A program made the position numbers and the translations under genes. The notes beneath the pieces are model-generated. The model saw nothing but the letters and a program-made list of their open reading frames with translations. It was not told the DNA's origin and searched no databases. 64,000 nucleotides of DNA from Cryptomeria japonica (taxonomy: Eukaryota > Streptophyta > Pinopsida > Cupressales > Cupressaceae): positions 908,801,009-908,865,008 of the forward strand of contig NC_081414.1 in NCBI RefSeq assembly GCF_030272615.1, read 5' to 3'. This document shows, piece after piece, positions 1 through 12,100 of the stretch; the first letter of the stretch is position 1, and each line of letters starts with the position of its first letter.

Positions 1-1390
1 GATTTCACATCTAGACACATTAAATATGAGCTTATAAGCCTTACTACACATCTAGCTCACACTCAAAATATTGTCTCATACCTTTAGCATAATAAACATC
101 ATTAGTCTTATTTTTACCATCACAAAAAATAATACCTTTACCAAAAATAGGTGCAACTTCCTCACCTACAATTTTTTTAGATCCACCGTTATACTATTCA
201 AAGTGAATGAACTTTCCTTTATCACCTATTATATGATTTGAACATCTTGAATCAATTATCCATGCTTTAGGCTCTACTTTTGCATGTTTTGTAGTCTTCA
301 CATTTATATATTTATTAGCCCTCTTCATATCTTTAGGATTTTTTAACTTTTCCTTATTTTTCTCCTCTATACCTAAAATCAATGATTCTTCATTTGAGTC
401 ATCACCATCTTCTTTAGATGAATAGGTCTCCATTGAACACAAATTATTCTTAGGCTTGGCTTTGTCATTTATTATCTTATTTCTATTATTCCATTTCTAA
501 TTGTCCTTTCCCTTATTAGAATCATCAAGTCTTTTACCATAATCTTCCTTATAATTACATCTAGAAGCATAATGACCAATCCTTCCACAATTGAAACGGT
601 TGAAGGGTAACTTATTTTTGTATTTTCTAGAACCTATCTTTAGTCTTCTTACAAAATTTGCTTCTATCTCATCCATGTCATTGCTTTCTTTAGGTTCATC
701 TTCAATCTTCTTGGTAGCTTTGAATGCTATTTCTTTCTTCTATTTTCACAAATAATCTAGCTCAACAATCTAAAAGGTAGAGAGAGGGAGCTATAGAGCT
801 TATCCAAAGTGAATTTTTCCATATCATGACTTTCTTTAATGTCATACTTCTTAGTTTTGTAGCATTTTGGCAGTGTTAGCATCACTTTTCTCACAACTTC
901 ACTTTCATCTAATGTTCCACCAATACCCATAATTGCATTTACAATCTCATTTACTTGGTGTAGGTATCTTTCAATGTTCTTATCATAAAACATCCTTAAG
1001 TTCTCAAATTTGTGCTTTAGATTTCTCAACTTGGCTTGCTTTGTCTTCAAATCATTTTCATACAGACTACTCATTTTTTCCTAGATTTTTTTAGTAGACT
1101 TCAACTCCATAACTTTAGAAAATACTAAATCACTTGACTGACTAATAATTTCAACTCTAGCCTTTACACTACTCTCATGTTCCTTGATCTCATTCAGAGT
1201 CTAAGGACCATTTATGAGAGTAGTATACCCAGTTCTAATAATACCCCATATTCTAGTCAGCAAGGATCCCAAATGATATTCCATCCTTTCCTTCCAATAA
1301 GAGTAATTTTTGCCATAAACTTTGGTGCTTTGTAATTATATTCCCACACCATTTGAATTCTTCCTCAAGAGGTGGAGCTTCAATAATAGG
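1..1390 (-). pseudogene. Ty1/copia gag-protease remnant, cut by window start
   Basis: Reading the minus strand from about 1390 down gives a copia gag polyprotein start (a WKERMEYHLGSLL-like N-terminal motif near 1300), then a UBN2-type gag core at 1074-757 (MSSLYENDLKTK, RYLHQVNEIVN). A CCHC zinc knuckle follows at about 598-556; its first cysteine codon now reads CGT (arginine). A protease segment lies at 442-194, with WIIDSRCSNHI where copia elements have WIIDSGCSNHM, so the catalytic glycine is lost. Stops near 1200 and 1080 break the frame. Integrase and RT should lie before base 1. Gag packages the RNA and the aspartic protease processes the polyprotein. It is clearly a decayed copy, and the family call is secure. 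Confidence 0.8.
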
Positions 1391-1430
1391 AACCCTTTTT
1401 TAATGCCAATTCGTAAACACATTATAGGAC

Positions 1431-1504
1431 TAAGATGGGGGTTGAATCAGTCTGGACCTCAAAATACTAAGATGGGGGTTGAATCAGTCTGGACCTCAAA
1501 ATAC
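1431..1504. repeat. 37-bp exact tandem duplication in a probable LTR end
   Basis: Two adjacent copies (1431-1467 and 1468-1504) of a unit starting TAAGATGGGGGTTGAATCAG. On the minus strand the unit reads as the C-rich CTGATTCAACCCCC motif seen at the LTR end of element A (about 10140). A decayed primer-site-like stretch (ATTGGCATTAAA, minus strand, about 1410-1399) lies between it and the gag remnant. This suggests the 5' LTR of the minus-strand copia remnant starts here. The other LTR edge was not found. Confidence 0.6.
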
Positions 1505-4500
1505 TCTACTTCTAAATATTTAACCCATAATTAGCTTAATAGTGCAATTATGAAATATTAAAGCATAAATCACAATAAACACATAAGGCCGAATTTAACT
1601 AGAAAACCCTAAAGAGGAGAAAAACATAGTGAGAATCACACTTACAATATGAATAACTAATTACAATGTTTTAGGCTCAAGGCCAAGGAGCTTATTGCAC
1701 TTGATAGAACTTGCAAGACTAAGGAGCACAACCTTAGGGCAAGATACAAGGGACTACACAAACTACGAAAAGTAACAAACCTTCTTCTAGAAGGCACATG
1801 GAATAGAAGAATTGAAATAAATAAGATCTCCTAATTGTAAAATTATCCTTGAATCAGTGTGTTAAGCAATCGATATCATGGAAAACATATTTGACATCAA
1901 CTACTGTCTCAAAACAGTGTCACACTAAAGATATCATCACTAAATCTCTTCAGAAACTGACTTTGACACCAAATACTCTTGCATATCATTGAGGTCCACT
2001 TCACATCAATCCACACAAATTCGATATACTAACTCATACAACCACACATCTATATATACAAGATTACTTATTAATGCCCTCGAGTAGGTTGGCTAGAGAT
2101 AGAATATACAATATTACATAAATTAGGCCATTGAGACCAACAATACCAAATGTGATCCACTCCAAGAGATAGAGGGGAACCAAACACATCACAAAAAATC
2201 CTTAAAAAATTATTACAATGACCCACACATGCTAACACATCCTCTAAAGTTAGCATTAAATGAAATGTGTAGATAAACAATAAAGCACATTAACCAGTGA
2301 GCTGAAAAACATCATTGAATGAAAAATATGCAATGTGGATCTACACATGCCACAATGAGACCCATAAAAACATCCAAAATCAGCCTTCTATTCATATTTA
2401 GACCAAAGGAGCATTATTAAAAATATCACCACCCCAGTCAGCCAAAGACCAAAACAATTAACAATATAGAACATGGAACAACATAACTTCACTTGCCAAT
2501 CAAACTAGGACTCAAAAACTCAAGTGGAACACTACACAATCTAAATTAAATTTTCCTCCAAGCTACAATACTTGAATCCACATATCTGAGAACCTCTAAG
2601 CATTCTTCAGACTATTTTTGACATAGACACTTGTTGTCAGAAATAGAAACAACTAACTCTATCATTTGAGTAACGAAGGACGTGGAAACCTGATAATGCA
2701 ATATATACATAGAAGATAAACATTATATCCAAAATCACAAGTCATAATATTCACAAACAGAATGATTACAAAGAATTCTTCTACTGAGACATTAAATATT
2801 GTTCTACATATTGAATCTTCCATTGGACTATTCCTCCAAAAGCATGTCACAATATTTGAACACTTACTTCCAAACCATCTACAACACACATTGACATCAA
2901 GGACAACACTAGATAGGTTGACATCAATGACAAGACAACTCATCAAAATTCAAGTTTCCAAAAAGAAGTGTCAAACTAGTGTGATGTGCACTCTAGTTTG
3001 AAGGTGTCTATGCAAATAGAAAGGCACAAATTCACAATCAACAAGACCTGTAGGATTTTTCCTTAAAAAAATAGTAAAAAATAGTCGAGCAGGTGTGATA
3101 GGCACTCTAGTCTAGGGGTTTTCACTTGTTTGAAATCTAGGAATGTCTATCACAATATTTCTACACTCTTATAACACTCTATATTGTCAAATTTGGTCCT
3201 ACACAAACAAAAATAGACAAGAATGGTTGCGCTATATAGGGGCTTTCCAAGTTCAAACACTGCATTTGTTGTTCCCACATTTATATAGCTATGATTGATG
3301 AAAAAGAGATCTTTTTATTAGAAGGAAAGAGGCTAAAACAATAATGAAAGTTCTTGCAATGATAAATATTAGCTAAAATATGAAACCATTGGCATGAAGT
3401 CTCACATAAGGCTTGGTGTTTCTAGATGATAATGCATTTTTTTATTATGGAGAAACACATTATGCTTGATCATGATTATTTTGAACATGAACATTTTTGC
3501 TTGAATTCTTGGCATGTGCTCAATCAAATTTCTTATGCTTCAAGATTCAATTTTAATTGTGTGTGTTAGAGTTTGAAATGAGAAACTGAGTTGTATTTAT
3601 ATGCACCTTATAGATTTTGGAATTAATTTTCAAGGAGAGTTGAAATTGGGGATAAATACTTGGATAGGGGAAATGGGTGTCCTAGTCCTAGCCATTTGAG
3701 CCATGAAAAAGGTCATGAATAGGGGAATGCACCATGTCAATAAAAATCGTCCTAAACCTAAGCACAATTAGACATAAATTAGGCACACATTAGGTACAAC
3801 CACCAAAGTGGGTCCAAACTAAGTGTAAAATTGTTAAAGGATACAATTCACTACTCTACAACAATATTATTCAAATAAATATTAAAAATATTGAAATAAA
3901 ACTTCCAACATGATGTATAAGAGAGAAGTGAGAATATCAATATATCAATGGAAATCAAGTAGAATGTGTATTAAAGAAGCTTAAATAATACAGGCATGCT
4001 CATTCAAGCATTATTAGTAGAGAGTTCTTATTATTAGAGATGGAGATAAAAAGAAAAAATATATATTTCAAAAGGGTTTCTTATATAGTGAAGGACTGAA
4101 TTAAAAAATATGAGGTATATTCAATACATACATTATAGTAGGTGATATAAGGTATTTAATGGTGATCTTGTAATCCACACAGATTGATAATGTATAAGCA
4201 CAACTTAATAATATAATACACAACATAAGCATGTGTTGTTAAGGGAAGATTTTGTCAAATAGCTAGAAACCACATCAAAACATGTGGGGATAGCCATATA
4301 ATACAACACTAGTAAGATGATTTAGGAAATTGATATAGTATTTAATTTAAAGGGCTCAACTACTTACTAGGACAAAACAGTCGGTGGAAAGGTGTAGTCT
4401 AAGAAATGAAGATATGACTTGAATGCACACAATGGAATTAATCAATCAATGAAAAATAGAAAATTATGATATGTATAATGATCAGAGAGTGTAAGGTTTT

Positions 4501-5489
4501 AGGATTATTTGATAAATCTTGTAAAAAATATAAAAAACCCTAAACATTTCAGGTTTCACTAGGATCTTGAGGAGGGGATTTATATGTGACAACTTGATTG
4601 ATTTAAAATGAAATAAAGTTTGTATTTTGGAATGGTCATTGTATGGTCCATGTAATGTCTATTTGAGCTAAAAAAATTAAGCTAGGGCAACAAAAAAATT
4701 AAAAAAGCTCAATAGAAAATTACACTCAAGATAAAGTGAATGGAGGTAGAAAAATAAGACAAGTTAAAACTAAAATGCATTAAATCTTCGTAATTGTTGG
4801 ATGTGAACTATGGTATTTTAATATAGTTGTCCAAATTGATAGAACTGTCTAATAACTCATCATTTATTTTATATAAAAATGAAGGATGAAAGGGGCTATT
4901 TATAGGATTCTAGATAACAATGTGAATGGTGAGGATTCAATCTGCAATACAATGTTGTGATCAATTAGCAAAAGGGTGGAATTCTCATTGACTAAGAAAA
5001 ATTGAGTTACTAGTGGGTGATGATAATTATCCATATTTATTTATTTAGTTTGAATAAATAGGTATGCATAGGATAAATATAGATGGAAATAATAGTAGGG
5101 ATTATAGTAATATTTAATATTTTATTATTTTTTAGAAATAGATGGAAACAAATTGCTTAATTTATCTAAGATGCAAAATGAAAGAGAAGATTTAAAAGGA
5201 TAATAAAAAATGGGAGTAGGTTATGACTAGGATTGTGATGTGGCGTTAAAATGTTAGGTGACGTTAAGAGATGATTACACATAAATGTCTATATAGTCCA
5301 AAATAGTCATTTAGGATGTGATATTAGAAGTTTGATTCTTTTAGATTGAAATTATATTTTCATGGGAGTAAGGGAGATCGTTTTATTTATATTATATGTA
5401 TTAATGATTGAATACTAATAATTATCTCATATGTGGATAATATCTAGTTTACTGGTTACATTAACATGGTTAATAAAGAGAAAAAAAAA
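1505..5489. other. AT-rich stretch without a recognisable gene
   Basis: Only short open frames with no family motif were seen on either strand. The first part may be LTR sequence of the gag remnant to the left. Homopolymers and AT-rich runs are common. No tRNA, rRNA or intact transposon end was identified. Confidence 0.5.
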
Positions 5490-6390
5490 ATTTATTTGGC
5501 ACATTTAAAATGAGGAGATTGAGGGATAGAAAATATATTGTTGGGATGGATATTAATAGAGATAAAGTTCATATATATAAAATTTTTGGTGTAGCTAATG
5601 TAAGTATATGGATACTATTTTATGTTGGTTTAGTATGTATGATTGTAAGATAACGACTGTTATATTTTCACGTGGTGGTAATTTTACTTTAGAAATGCAT
5701 TATAAATGTGATGATAATTTTGATGCAAAGTCTAATGTGTATTATTCTAGTGCTCTTAGTAGTTTGACGTATGCAATGGATTACATTGGACCAAATATTA
5801 GCCAATAAATGGAAGTTTTGAGCAAGTCTATGTCTAACCATAGTAGAGAGAATCATAATTTTATTAAGAGGATATTTAAATATTTTCATGAAATTTCTTA
5901 TTATTATTTATGGTATTATGGTATTGATGATCGACATAATTCATTTGACATACAAGCATTTGTTGATACAATTTGGTTAGGTGACTTGGATAGTTAAAGG
6001 TCCAATAGTGGCTATGTTTTCACTCTATTTGGAGGTAAACTATAATATAACCAATTTATGCTTTGTTAACCATAAAAGTAGAATAAAACTTCTATAGACA
6101 CCTTTAAGAAGGTTATTTGATTACAAAACTCAATGCATGCATTAGTTTTCATTATATGATTGTTAAAATCAAATGTAACAGTTAAAGTACTATTTATATG
6201 ATCAAAAATATTATGTATCATCCTCATACTAAGCATGTTAATATTCAATATCAATTTGTGTGGGAATGGTTGAAAATTGAAAGGTGTTATTAGAGAAGGT
6301 TGACAATCTAGATAATATTGTAGGTTCACTTCCAAAGTCAATGACAATGAATAAATTCTCTTACTATAGGAAAATCATGGGTCTTGATAC
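5490..6390 (+). pseudogene. Decayed Ty1/copia RT C-terminus and RNase H
   Basis: Three frames joined across stops follow the copia RT/RNase H order. IVGMDINRDK near 5545 resembles the ILGMEIHRDR segment of RT. YYSSALSSLTYAMDYIGPNISQ-like residues at 5740-5808 match the SLMYAMVCTRPDIS region. The segment from 5809 (KSMSNHSRENHNFIKRIFKY, then FVDTIWLGDLDS and RSNSGYVFTLFGG) matches the RNase H entry. KHVNIQYQFVWE-like residues follow near 6230. Frameshifts and many stops show it is old and cannot encode an enzyme. In life this part copies RNA into DNA and removes the RNA strand. Confidence 0.75.
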
Positions 6391-6440
6391 TTCTATTTAA
6401 TCATAATTATCTTACCTATGGATGCATTTACGATATATAT

Positions 6441-6470
6441 TATCAAATGGGAGAATGTTAGGATGAAGGT
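6441..6470 (+). other. Probable polypurine tract and 3' LTR start
   Basis: AAATGGGAGAA is followed by TGTTAGGATG at 6456, just downstream of the copia RNase H remnant. That is the usual place for a polypurine tract followed by a 3' LTR beginning TG. No matching 5' LTR was found in the window and the LTR end is unknown. Confidence 0.35.
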
Positions 6471-8270
6471 GTCAATTAGCTTGCAATCCTATGCATTGTT
6501 CACTTGTCTTCAATTATTTTGTAAAGTGGCTTTGGACGCATAAGGAGTAATTAAAAATTAATTTATATGTTTGATTGTCCAACAATATTGATATTGATTA
6601 TTATATCCACTGATGGAAGTGGAGTTGGCACTATTAGTTACAAATCTATGTTTTGAATATTTCTTAAATAAAGTGTAGGAATTGAATAGTGGAGCATCTT
6701 GAATAATGTCGTTGGGTCCCAAATGAGTTGAGTGATTATATTGTTGGGCATCTACCTTAGAATATGGGCCATTATGGAATACTTACAATTCAAAGATGCC
6801 ATGCATTATTGTTATGGAGGTTATTTCTTTAATCACTGCTCTTTGAGTGTTATATTTATTATTCTCAAGAGCTTCTCCATTTTGAATATAGATGATTTTG
6901 CATTTTACCATGGTTTAATGATATATCGTTTTGAAATTTTATTTATGACCAATATTCTTCTCTTATTTCTCTCTATATTGGAGATGAAATAATAATCCCA
7001 CAAGACTGATTTATAGATATATAGGTCCTACTGAATGTATCTCATATATGAAGATTAGCATATACTTGTCCTCTTTCACATGTGGATTTCTTTTTGGAAA
7101 GGGTGTCTCTACATTAATTCTATAACAACACAGCTTGTTGATTTATTTCTTATTACTAATTTATGAAATCAGTTTCATAGTTTTATAATAATCTTTGTTT
7201 AAAGAAACAAATTTCAGATTTATATACACTTGTAAAAAATATTCTTATAATTATTTGACCTCATTCATTGTGACTATTTTATAACTTTTATATAATATAA
7301 TTGATCTAAATAAAAGAATAAGTGTAGAAAACAATTCATAAAAAATATTTGGAAAACCACATCAAACTATATTTTGAAAAGCAACGGATCTTAAGAGGAA
7401 TAAATATCACATGGATTCTAATTATTAGATATCTAAAGACAATGTGATAAAAAAAAACCTAAACCTAATCGAAAGAGCTTTGGGTATGCAAGAACTAATT
7501 TCACAGGATCTTGCATTGGCACTTCAGCATAAAGCTTTTTATTATCCGGAATATGCGAGACAAGTTTTATAATTGCAGTGGGTGATCTCTTTTCAACATT
7601 TGTTTCTTTTTCTATTATAATTATGTAGCGTTATTCCTAAGTTTTTGAAAATGAAAGACTAAGGATGCCCATGCTTCTTATGTTCAGAAAGAGTTTCAAT
7701 GCTTTATGCGTTGGATCCACCGGCATTAATGCTTTATATATTCTCATATACCTAACCTGGTGACCATTGAAAATTGATTTGCATTCAAAGAACATTCTGC
7801 TTACTTTACTCAGTTCTTAATGTTGAATATGACATCAATTTGCTTTATATATTCTGCTATTTAGGGTATAAACTTAGGAGCAAAGCTTAGAGGCAATTCG
7901 ACGCTTAAGGATTCTTTCATTAATACATTGGATCTGACCCTTTGCTTAAAAATTGAAAGGAGATTTTTCTTCAACTTTCAACTTCCATCCATAGTGATGT
8001 ATATTGAATAAGTTTATATCACGGAGAATAATTAGATTTTCACACATGCAAAACTGTGATCGAATAATGGCCTACCATTATTTTTTTTTTAGATTCTGTG
8101 TTCAGCCACATATTCTTTCTAGCATTACATTTTGCAAGATAGAATAGTGACCTACCACTCGAATCTTTTGGAACAAATTAACTACACTCAGATATTTATG
8201 GTGTTGTCAACCTCACCGGATTGATCTTCTGAAAGTGAATTCTGACCATTTCATCATACGCAGTAAAAAA
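6471..8270. other. Unassigned AT-rich sequence
   Basis: The left part may be the LTR of the copia remnant before it. Open frames here are short and show no conserved motif. No other repeat or element edge is visible. Confidence 0.4.
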
Positions 8271-8424
8271 TAATTGTGTACACGTCCACAACTTTGTGAT
8301 ATTTGATTCCATGCAAAGGAGAAGAACATTGGAAAATAGCAAGTACAAACTAATTGTGTGGTCGTCCACAACTTTGTGAAATTTGATTCCATGCAAAGAA
8401 CAACATTGGAAAATAGCAAGATAA
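8271..8424. repeat. 80-bp imperfect tandem duplication
   Basis: Copy 1 (8271-8350) and copy 2 (8351-8424) both contain GTCCACAACTTTGTGA followed by TTTGATTCCATGCAAAG and CATTGGAAAATAGCAAG. They differ by a few substitutions and a short indel. No gene is associated. Confidence 0.8.
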
Positions 8425-9032
8425 ACATTAAAAAAGGGTTGCAATAATGTGCTTCCAATTGCTGATGTATAACCGAGTTTTATGTGTTTTGACATTGTTG
8501 TCTCACTAATATTGAGATTGAAGATAGTTCTTAAGAGCTCTTTCAATTGCGGTTAAGAACACACAGCCATGTGAGGATTGTTTAGTAGTGTTTTACTTCA
8601 TTTTAGCAATTGTTTATAAGATTAATTATCGATATTATTAAAAAAATAGATAGGGAAGAATCAGAAGTTCTATTAGGGGTAGTTTGTAAGAGTTTTTTAT
8701 TCGTTCTAAATGAACTCCAGCTATCTATAGTATCATAGGTAGTATTAGATTTGAGGTTTCAATAGGGCATGAAAATGTATCCCCGATGCAAGCATCTTAG
8801 AAAGTTTGTTCTCAATGTGTTCAACATGAGGTGTGTCTAGTAAAAAAGTTTCAAATGTCATTCTTCCCATTCTATAGTTTTATAGTGCAAGTCACTAGCA
8901 TGAACATTATACTTTCATAGGTTATCTTGTAGGGGGAACTCCTCTTAAAGGCATGTTCAAATAATGAGTGTCCATGGCTTGGGTCCTACATGGAATTCAC
9001 TTTGATGTCATTCAAGACCTCACAAAGGTTTG
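8425..9032. other. Left flank of element A, with target duplication
   Basis: Unassigned sequence ending in GTTTG (9028-9032). The same five bases occur at 39843-39847 after element A, so the empty site joined this flank to the sequence at 39848. No gene was recognised. Confidence 0.7.
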
Positions 9033-10189
9033 TGTTACTACTTATCAAATTGCCATTAGTTTCATATCCAAAGTCATACTATATATTCTAGTTGGTTAGT
9101 ATTACCGAATCATGCAGTCGGTACACTCAGAGAAGTCGGTATGAACAGTCTAGTCGATTATAGAAGAAAACAGTAACAGAACGTAGTATTCACCGAGCTG
9201 TTTACCGAGTGGTAAAGTTAACTCACCGAGTTGATATTCACCGAGTGAAATGTTTTACCAGATACATTGAACCTGGACATGCACATGAAAACATGTTACA
9301 ACATCGAGGCACATCTAACCGTTTTTGCATTGGGAATTGCACTATGAGATTGTGTATGATTACAAGGTCAATCTAACCAATGAGATATTTTGTTTAGTTA
9401 TTCATTCGAAGAATCTTTTGTAAGATCAAAGCAATGAATCAGATCATCGCTGTAAGAGATCTATTTATACAACATGATTCTAGGGTTAGACATATGAGAT
9501 GCAATAAGAGATAACAGAGTGTATGCATGAAGGAAGACTGTTATAGAGACACAGAGAGGTCACCGAGAAGGTTATCAGTGAACAGTCGAAGAACAGAGTA
9601 AACAAAGGGTTTACCGAGTTTCATTATGGGTTACCGAGGTATGCTACAAGCTAGGTAATCTTATTCAGAGCACATAGAATCTGCTTTAGCATTTTAGATG
9701 TAAAGTTGCAGATATTTGTAATGATTTTATTGTAATATTTTGAAGTTGTAAGAGAAACCTTTAACAGGGTAAAAGACTCTAACCAAGTCTATAAATTGTA
9801 AATCCTTTAACCAGGTGCTACACTTATATAGTGTTGTAAAAATCCTTTAGTAAGGTAGATCTAACTGATCTTGATACTCCTAATAGGGTAAGCTATCAGA
9901 AATAGCTAAATGTAGCTCTAAACAAGCATTCTTTATTATTGCAGTAGTGAAGTTGTGGGTGCCATCCCCACTGTAGTTTTTCTCTCTAACCAAGAGTTTC
10001 TGCGTGACCAAAATATATGTGTTATGGAGTGAATCATGTATGATTGTTATCTGTTGATTATAGTTTTATTTTATGTTACTGCACTATTTTGTCTATGCAT
10101 AACAGTAAGGTTATTATCAGAGAAAAGTTTTGGAGTACTGATTCACCCCTCCCCTCTCAGTACATTAGCTTTCTATATTGGGCCTAACA
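9033..10189 (+). repeat. Element A 5' LTR
   Basis: 1,157 bp, TG...CA bounded. It contains at least seven ACCGAG motifs in two clusters (about 9190-9245 and 9560-9640). It ends in the C-rich CACCCCTCCCCTCTCAG segment followed by CTAACA. TATA-like stretches occur near 9467 and 9825, but no start site can be fixed. It lacks 22 bp that are present in the 3' copy. Confidence 0.9.
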
Positions 10190-10191
10190 AT

Positions 10192-10203
10192 TGGTATCAG
10201 AGC
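10192..10203 (+). other. Primer binding site, initiator tRNA-Met type
   Basis: TGGTATCAGAGC, two bases after the LTR end. It is complementary to the 3' end of plant initiator tRNA-Met, which primes minus-strand DNA synthesis in most plant copia and many gypsy elements. Confidence 0.9.
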
Positions 10204-10251
10204 TTGAATCTTGGAAATGGGTTTAACTACCTAAAGAGAAAGATCTTAGCA

Positions 10252-11560
10252 ATGGAAGGCTACAAACAATCTCGGAGGATTGTGCATCTTCAAGAAGAGC
10301 TGGATAATGCAAATCAAGTGATTGGAGACATGCAGAGGCAAATGCAAAAATATCTAAAAGTAAGGAGAAGATTATCGGATGACTTGCAGGATTCTCGAGC
10401 TAGTAGAACAAATCGAGACATCATCTGAGAACAGTATATCTGAAGAGACTGAAGAAATGATTGGAATGTTGAAAGAAAAGAACAAAGCATTGGTTGATCA
10501 ACTAAAAGCAATGAAAAGAGAACATGAACATTTCAGTACACAAATGACTGAAAATATAGATGCATTAAGGATAGCTAAGGATAAAGCAAGAGATCTACAA
10601 AGAGAGAAACAACAACTTGAAGCTCTAGTATCTGAAAAGGATGATGAAATCATAAGGTTAACTGGTATTCAACAAAATATGGCAGATCAACTAGGTTATG
10701 CACATCGTGAAGCAATTCTGAATAATGATGAAAATCAATCATTAAAACTTGAAGTATCAAGGTTGACTGGTGAACTTGAAACAGAAAAGAAATCCAAAGA
10801 ATCATTGAAAAAAAGTTATGAAGCATCAAAGATGTTGGATGAGCAACTGAATACAAGAAGACTCTACAAAGATGGAGGACTTGGTTACAAAGGAAAAGAC
10901 TCTACCGAGAAAGGAATTCATACTACCGAGAGAGGAGAATCATCAAAACAAGCTGGAAAAAGGAATAACATCAAAAGGAAGAAGCCTATTTGCTACTACT
11001 GTGGAAATCAAGGTCATACTGCCAACATATGCCAGATCACAAAAGGTAAGCAACTGAATATCTCTAAGTCCAATGGATATTGTTATAATTGCAATAAATA
11101 TGGTCACACAGCTAATCAATGTAGGACAAAGTCTATTAACAACTATCAGAAGGAAAAATTCAAAGGGTTCTGTAAAAACTGCAATAGATATGGACATAGT
11201 ATCGAGAAGTGCTGGTTTAAGAAAAAGAACTACATGAAGTATCCACACCGAGCAAACACTAGAGGTTACCAAACTCACACAGATCCTTATCGACAATATG
11301 CAGCAGTACCATGGGATTACAATACAAAGATATGGTGTGAATGTTGTGGAAGATATGGACATATAAGTGCCAACTATTTTATAAGGTTTGGAATGAACAA
11401 CCAGAGATCATGGAGAAATCCCGGTATGGCATGTTTTCATTGTCACAAAGCTGGACATTTAGCTGGAGATTGTAGAGATCAACCAAGAAGAGACACTGAA
11501 GAGATAAAAAAAAAATTCAAGATGATTTGGAAAAAGAAAGAAATTATGTCTAATGAATAA
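10252..11560 (+). pseudogene. Element A ORF1: coiled-coil protein with five zinc knuckles
   Basis: The ATG at 10252 opens MEGYKQSRRI. One frameshift near 10380-10400 joins it to the frame that runs to the stop at 11560, about 435 codons in all. The N-terminal half is a long charged coiled coil (LEALVSEKDDEIIRL). The C-terminal half carries five CCHC knuckles beginning near 10991, 11091, 11171, 11336 and 11432. The fourth has lost its last cysteine (NYF, TGT to TAT). This is most likely a gag-like RNA-binding capsid protein, but no standard gag capsid domain was recognised, and five knuckles instead of one or two is unusual. It sits directly after the primer site, where gag belongs. Confidence 0.7.
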
Positions 11561-12100
11561 AGCACCTTACCTACCGAGTTAGGTGCACCTATTTCAAATT
11601 AGTCAAGAAAAGGTATGAAGGGACTGCATTCTTTAAAAGTTGAATCATAACAGTTCCTATTCTATTATGTACAAAATTCAAAATCTGCATAGTTAAGATG
11701 CAATTAGTCAGTTTATATACTATACAGGAAACCTGTCAAGTCGGTTAATGAAGCTAAGTTGGGTACTTGGTGAAAACAGAAAATGGAGTAAATCGGTAAA
11801 AGGTGAACCGAGTGCATTTAATATCTTGACCTAACTTGCATGGAGCCCGATAAGGTATTTTTGAGTACTTAAAAATGTTTTCGCGGTCATTTTCATTCAC
11901 CCAAGTTTTCGAGAAGCAGAGCAGAGCAAATCAAAGCGATCAAACTTCATTCAGAATGAATTTCGAGATATTTACATCAATCTATTCACACTATTTAGCT
12001 GGTTTCTGATCTAGTCAAATTGCTATTGTCTACCAAGTGTGAAGAGTCAGTCACTTGTAAACCCTAAGGATAACTTGTCGAATCTTACCCGAAATCTACC
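11561..12100 (+). other. Spacer between ORF1 and ORF2 of element A
   Basis: 540 nt with no open frame of note. It contains further ACCGAG motifs. No LTR-like end, splice pair or clear promoter was identified. Confidence 0.5.

Noticed and set aside
10192-10203. tRNA gene fragment
   Set aside because: TGGTATCAGAGC here and at 36739 and 58432 sits at LTR edges, so these are primer binding sites, not tRNA genes.
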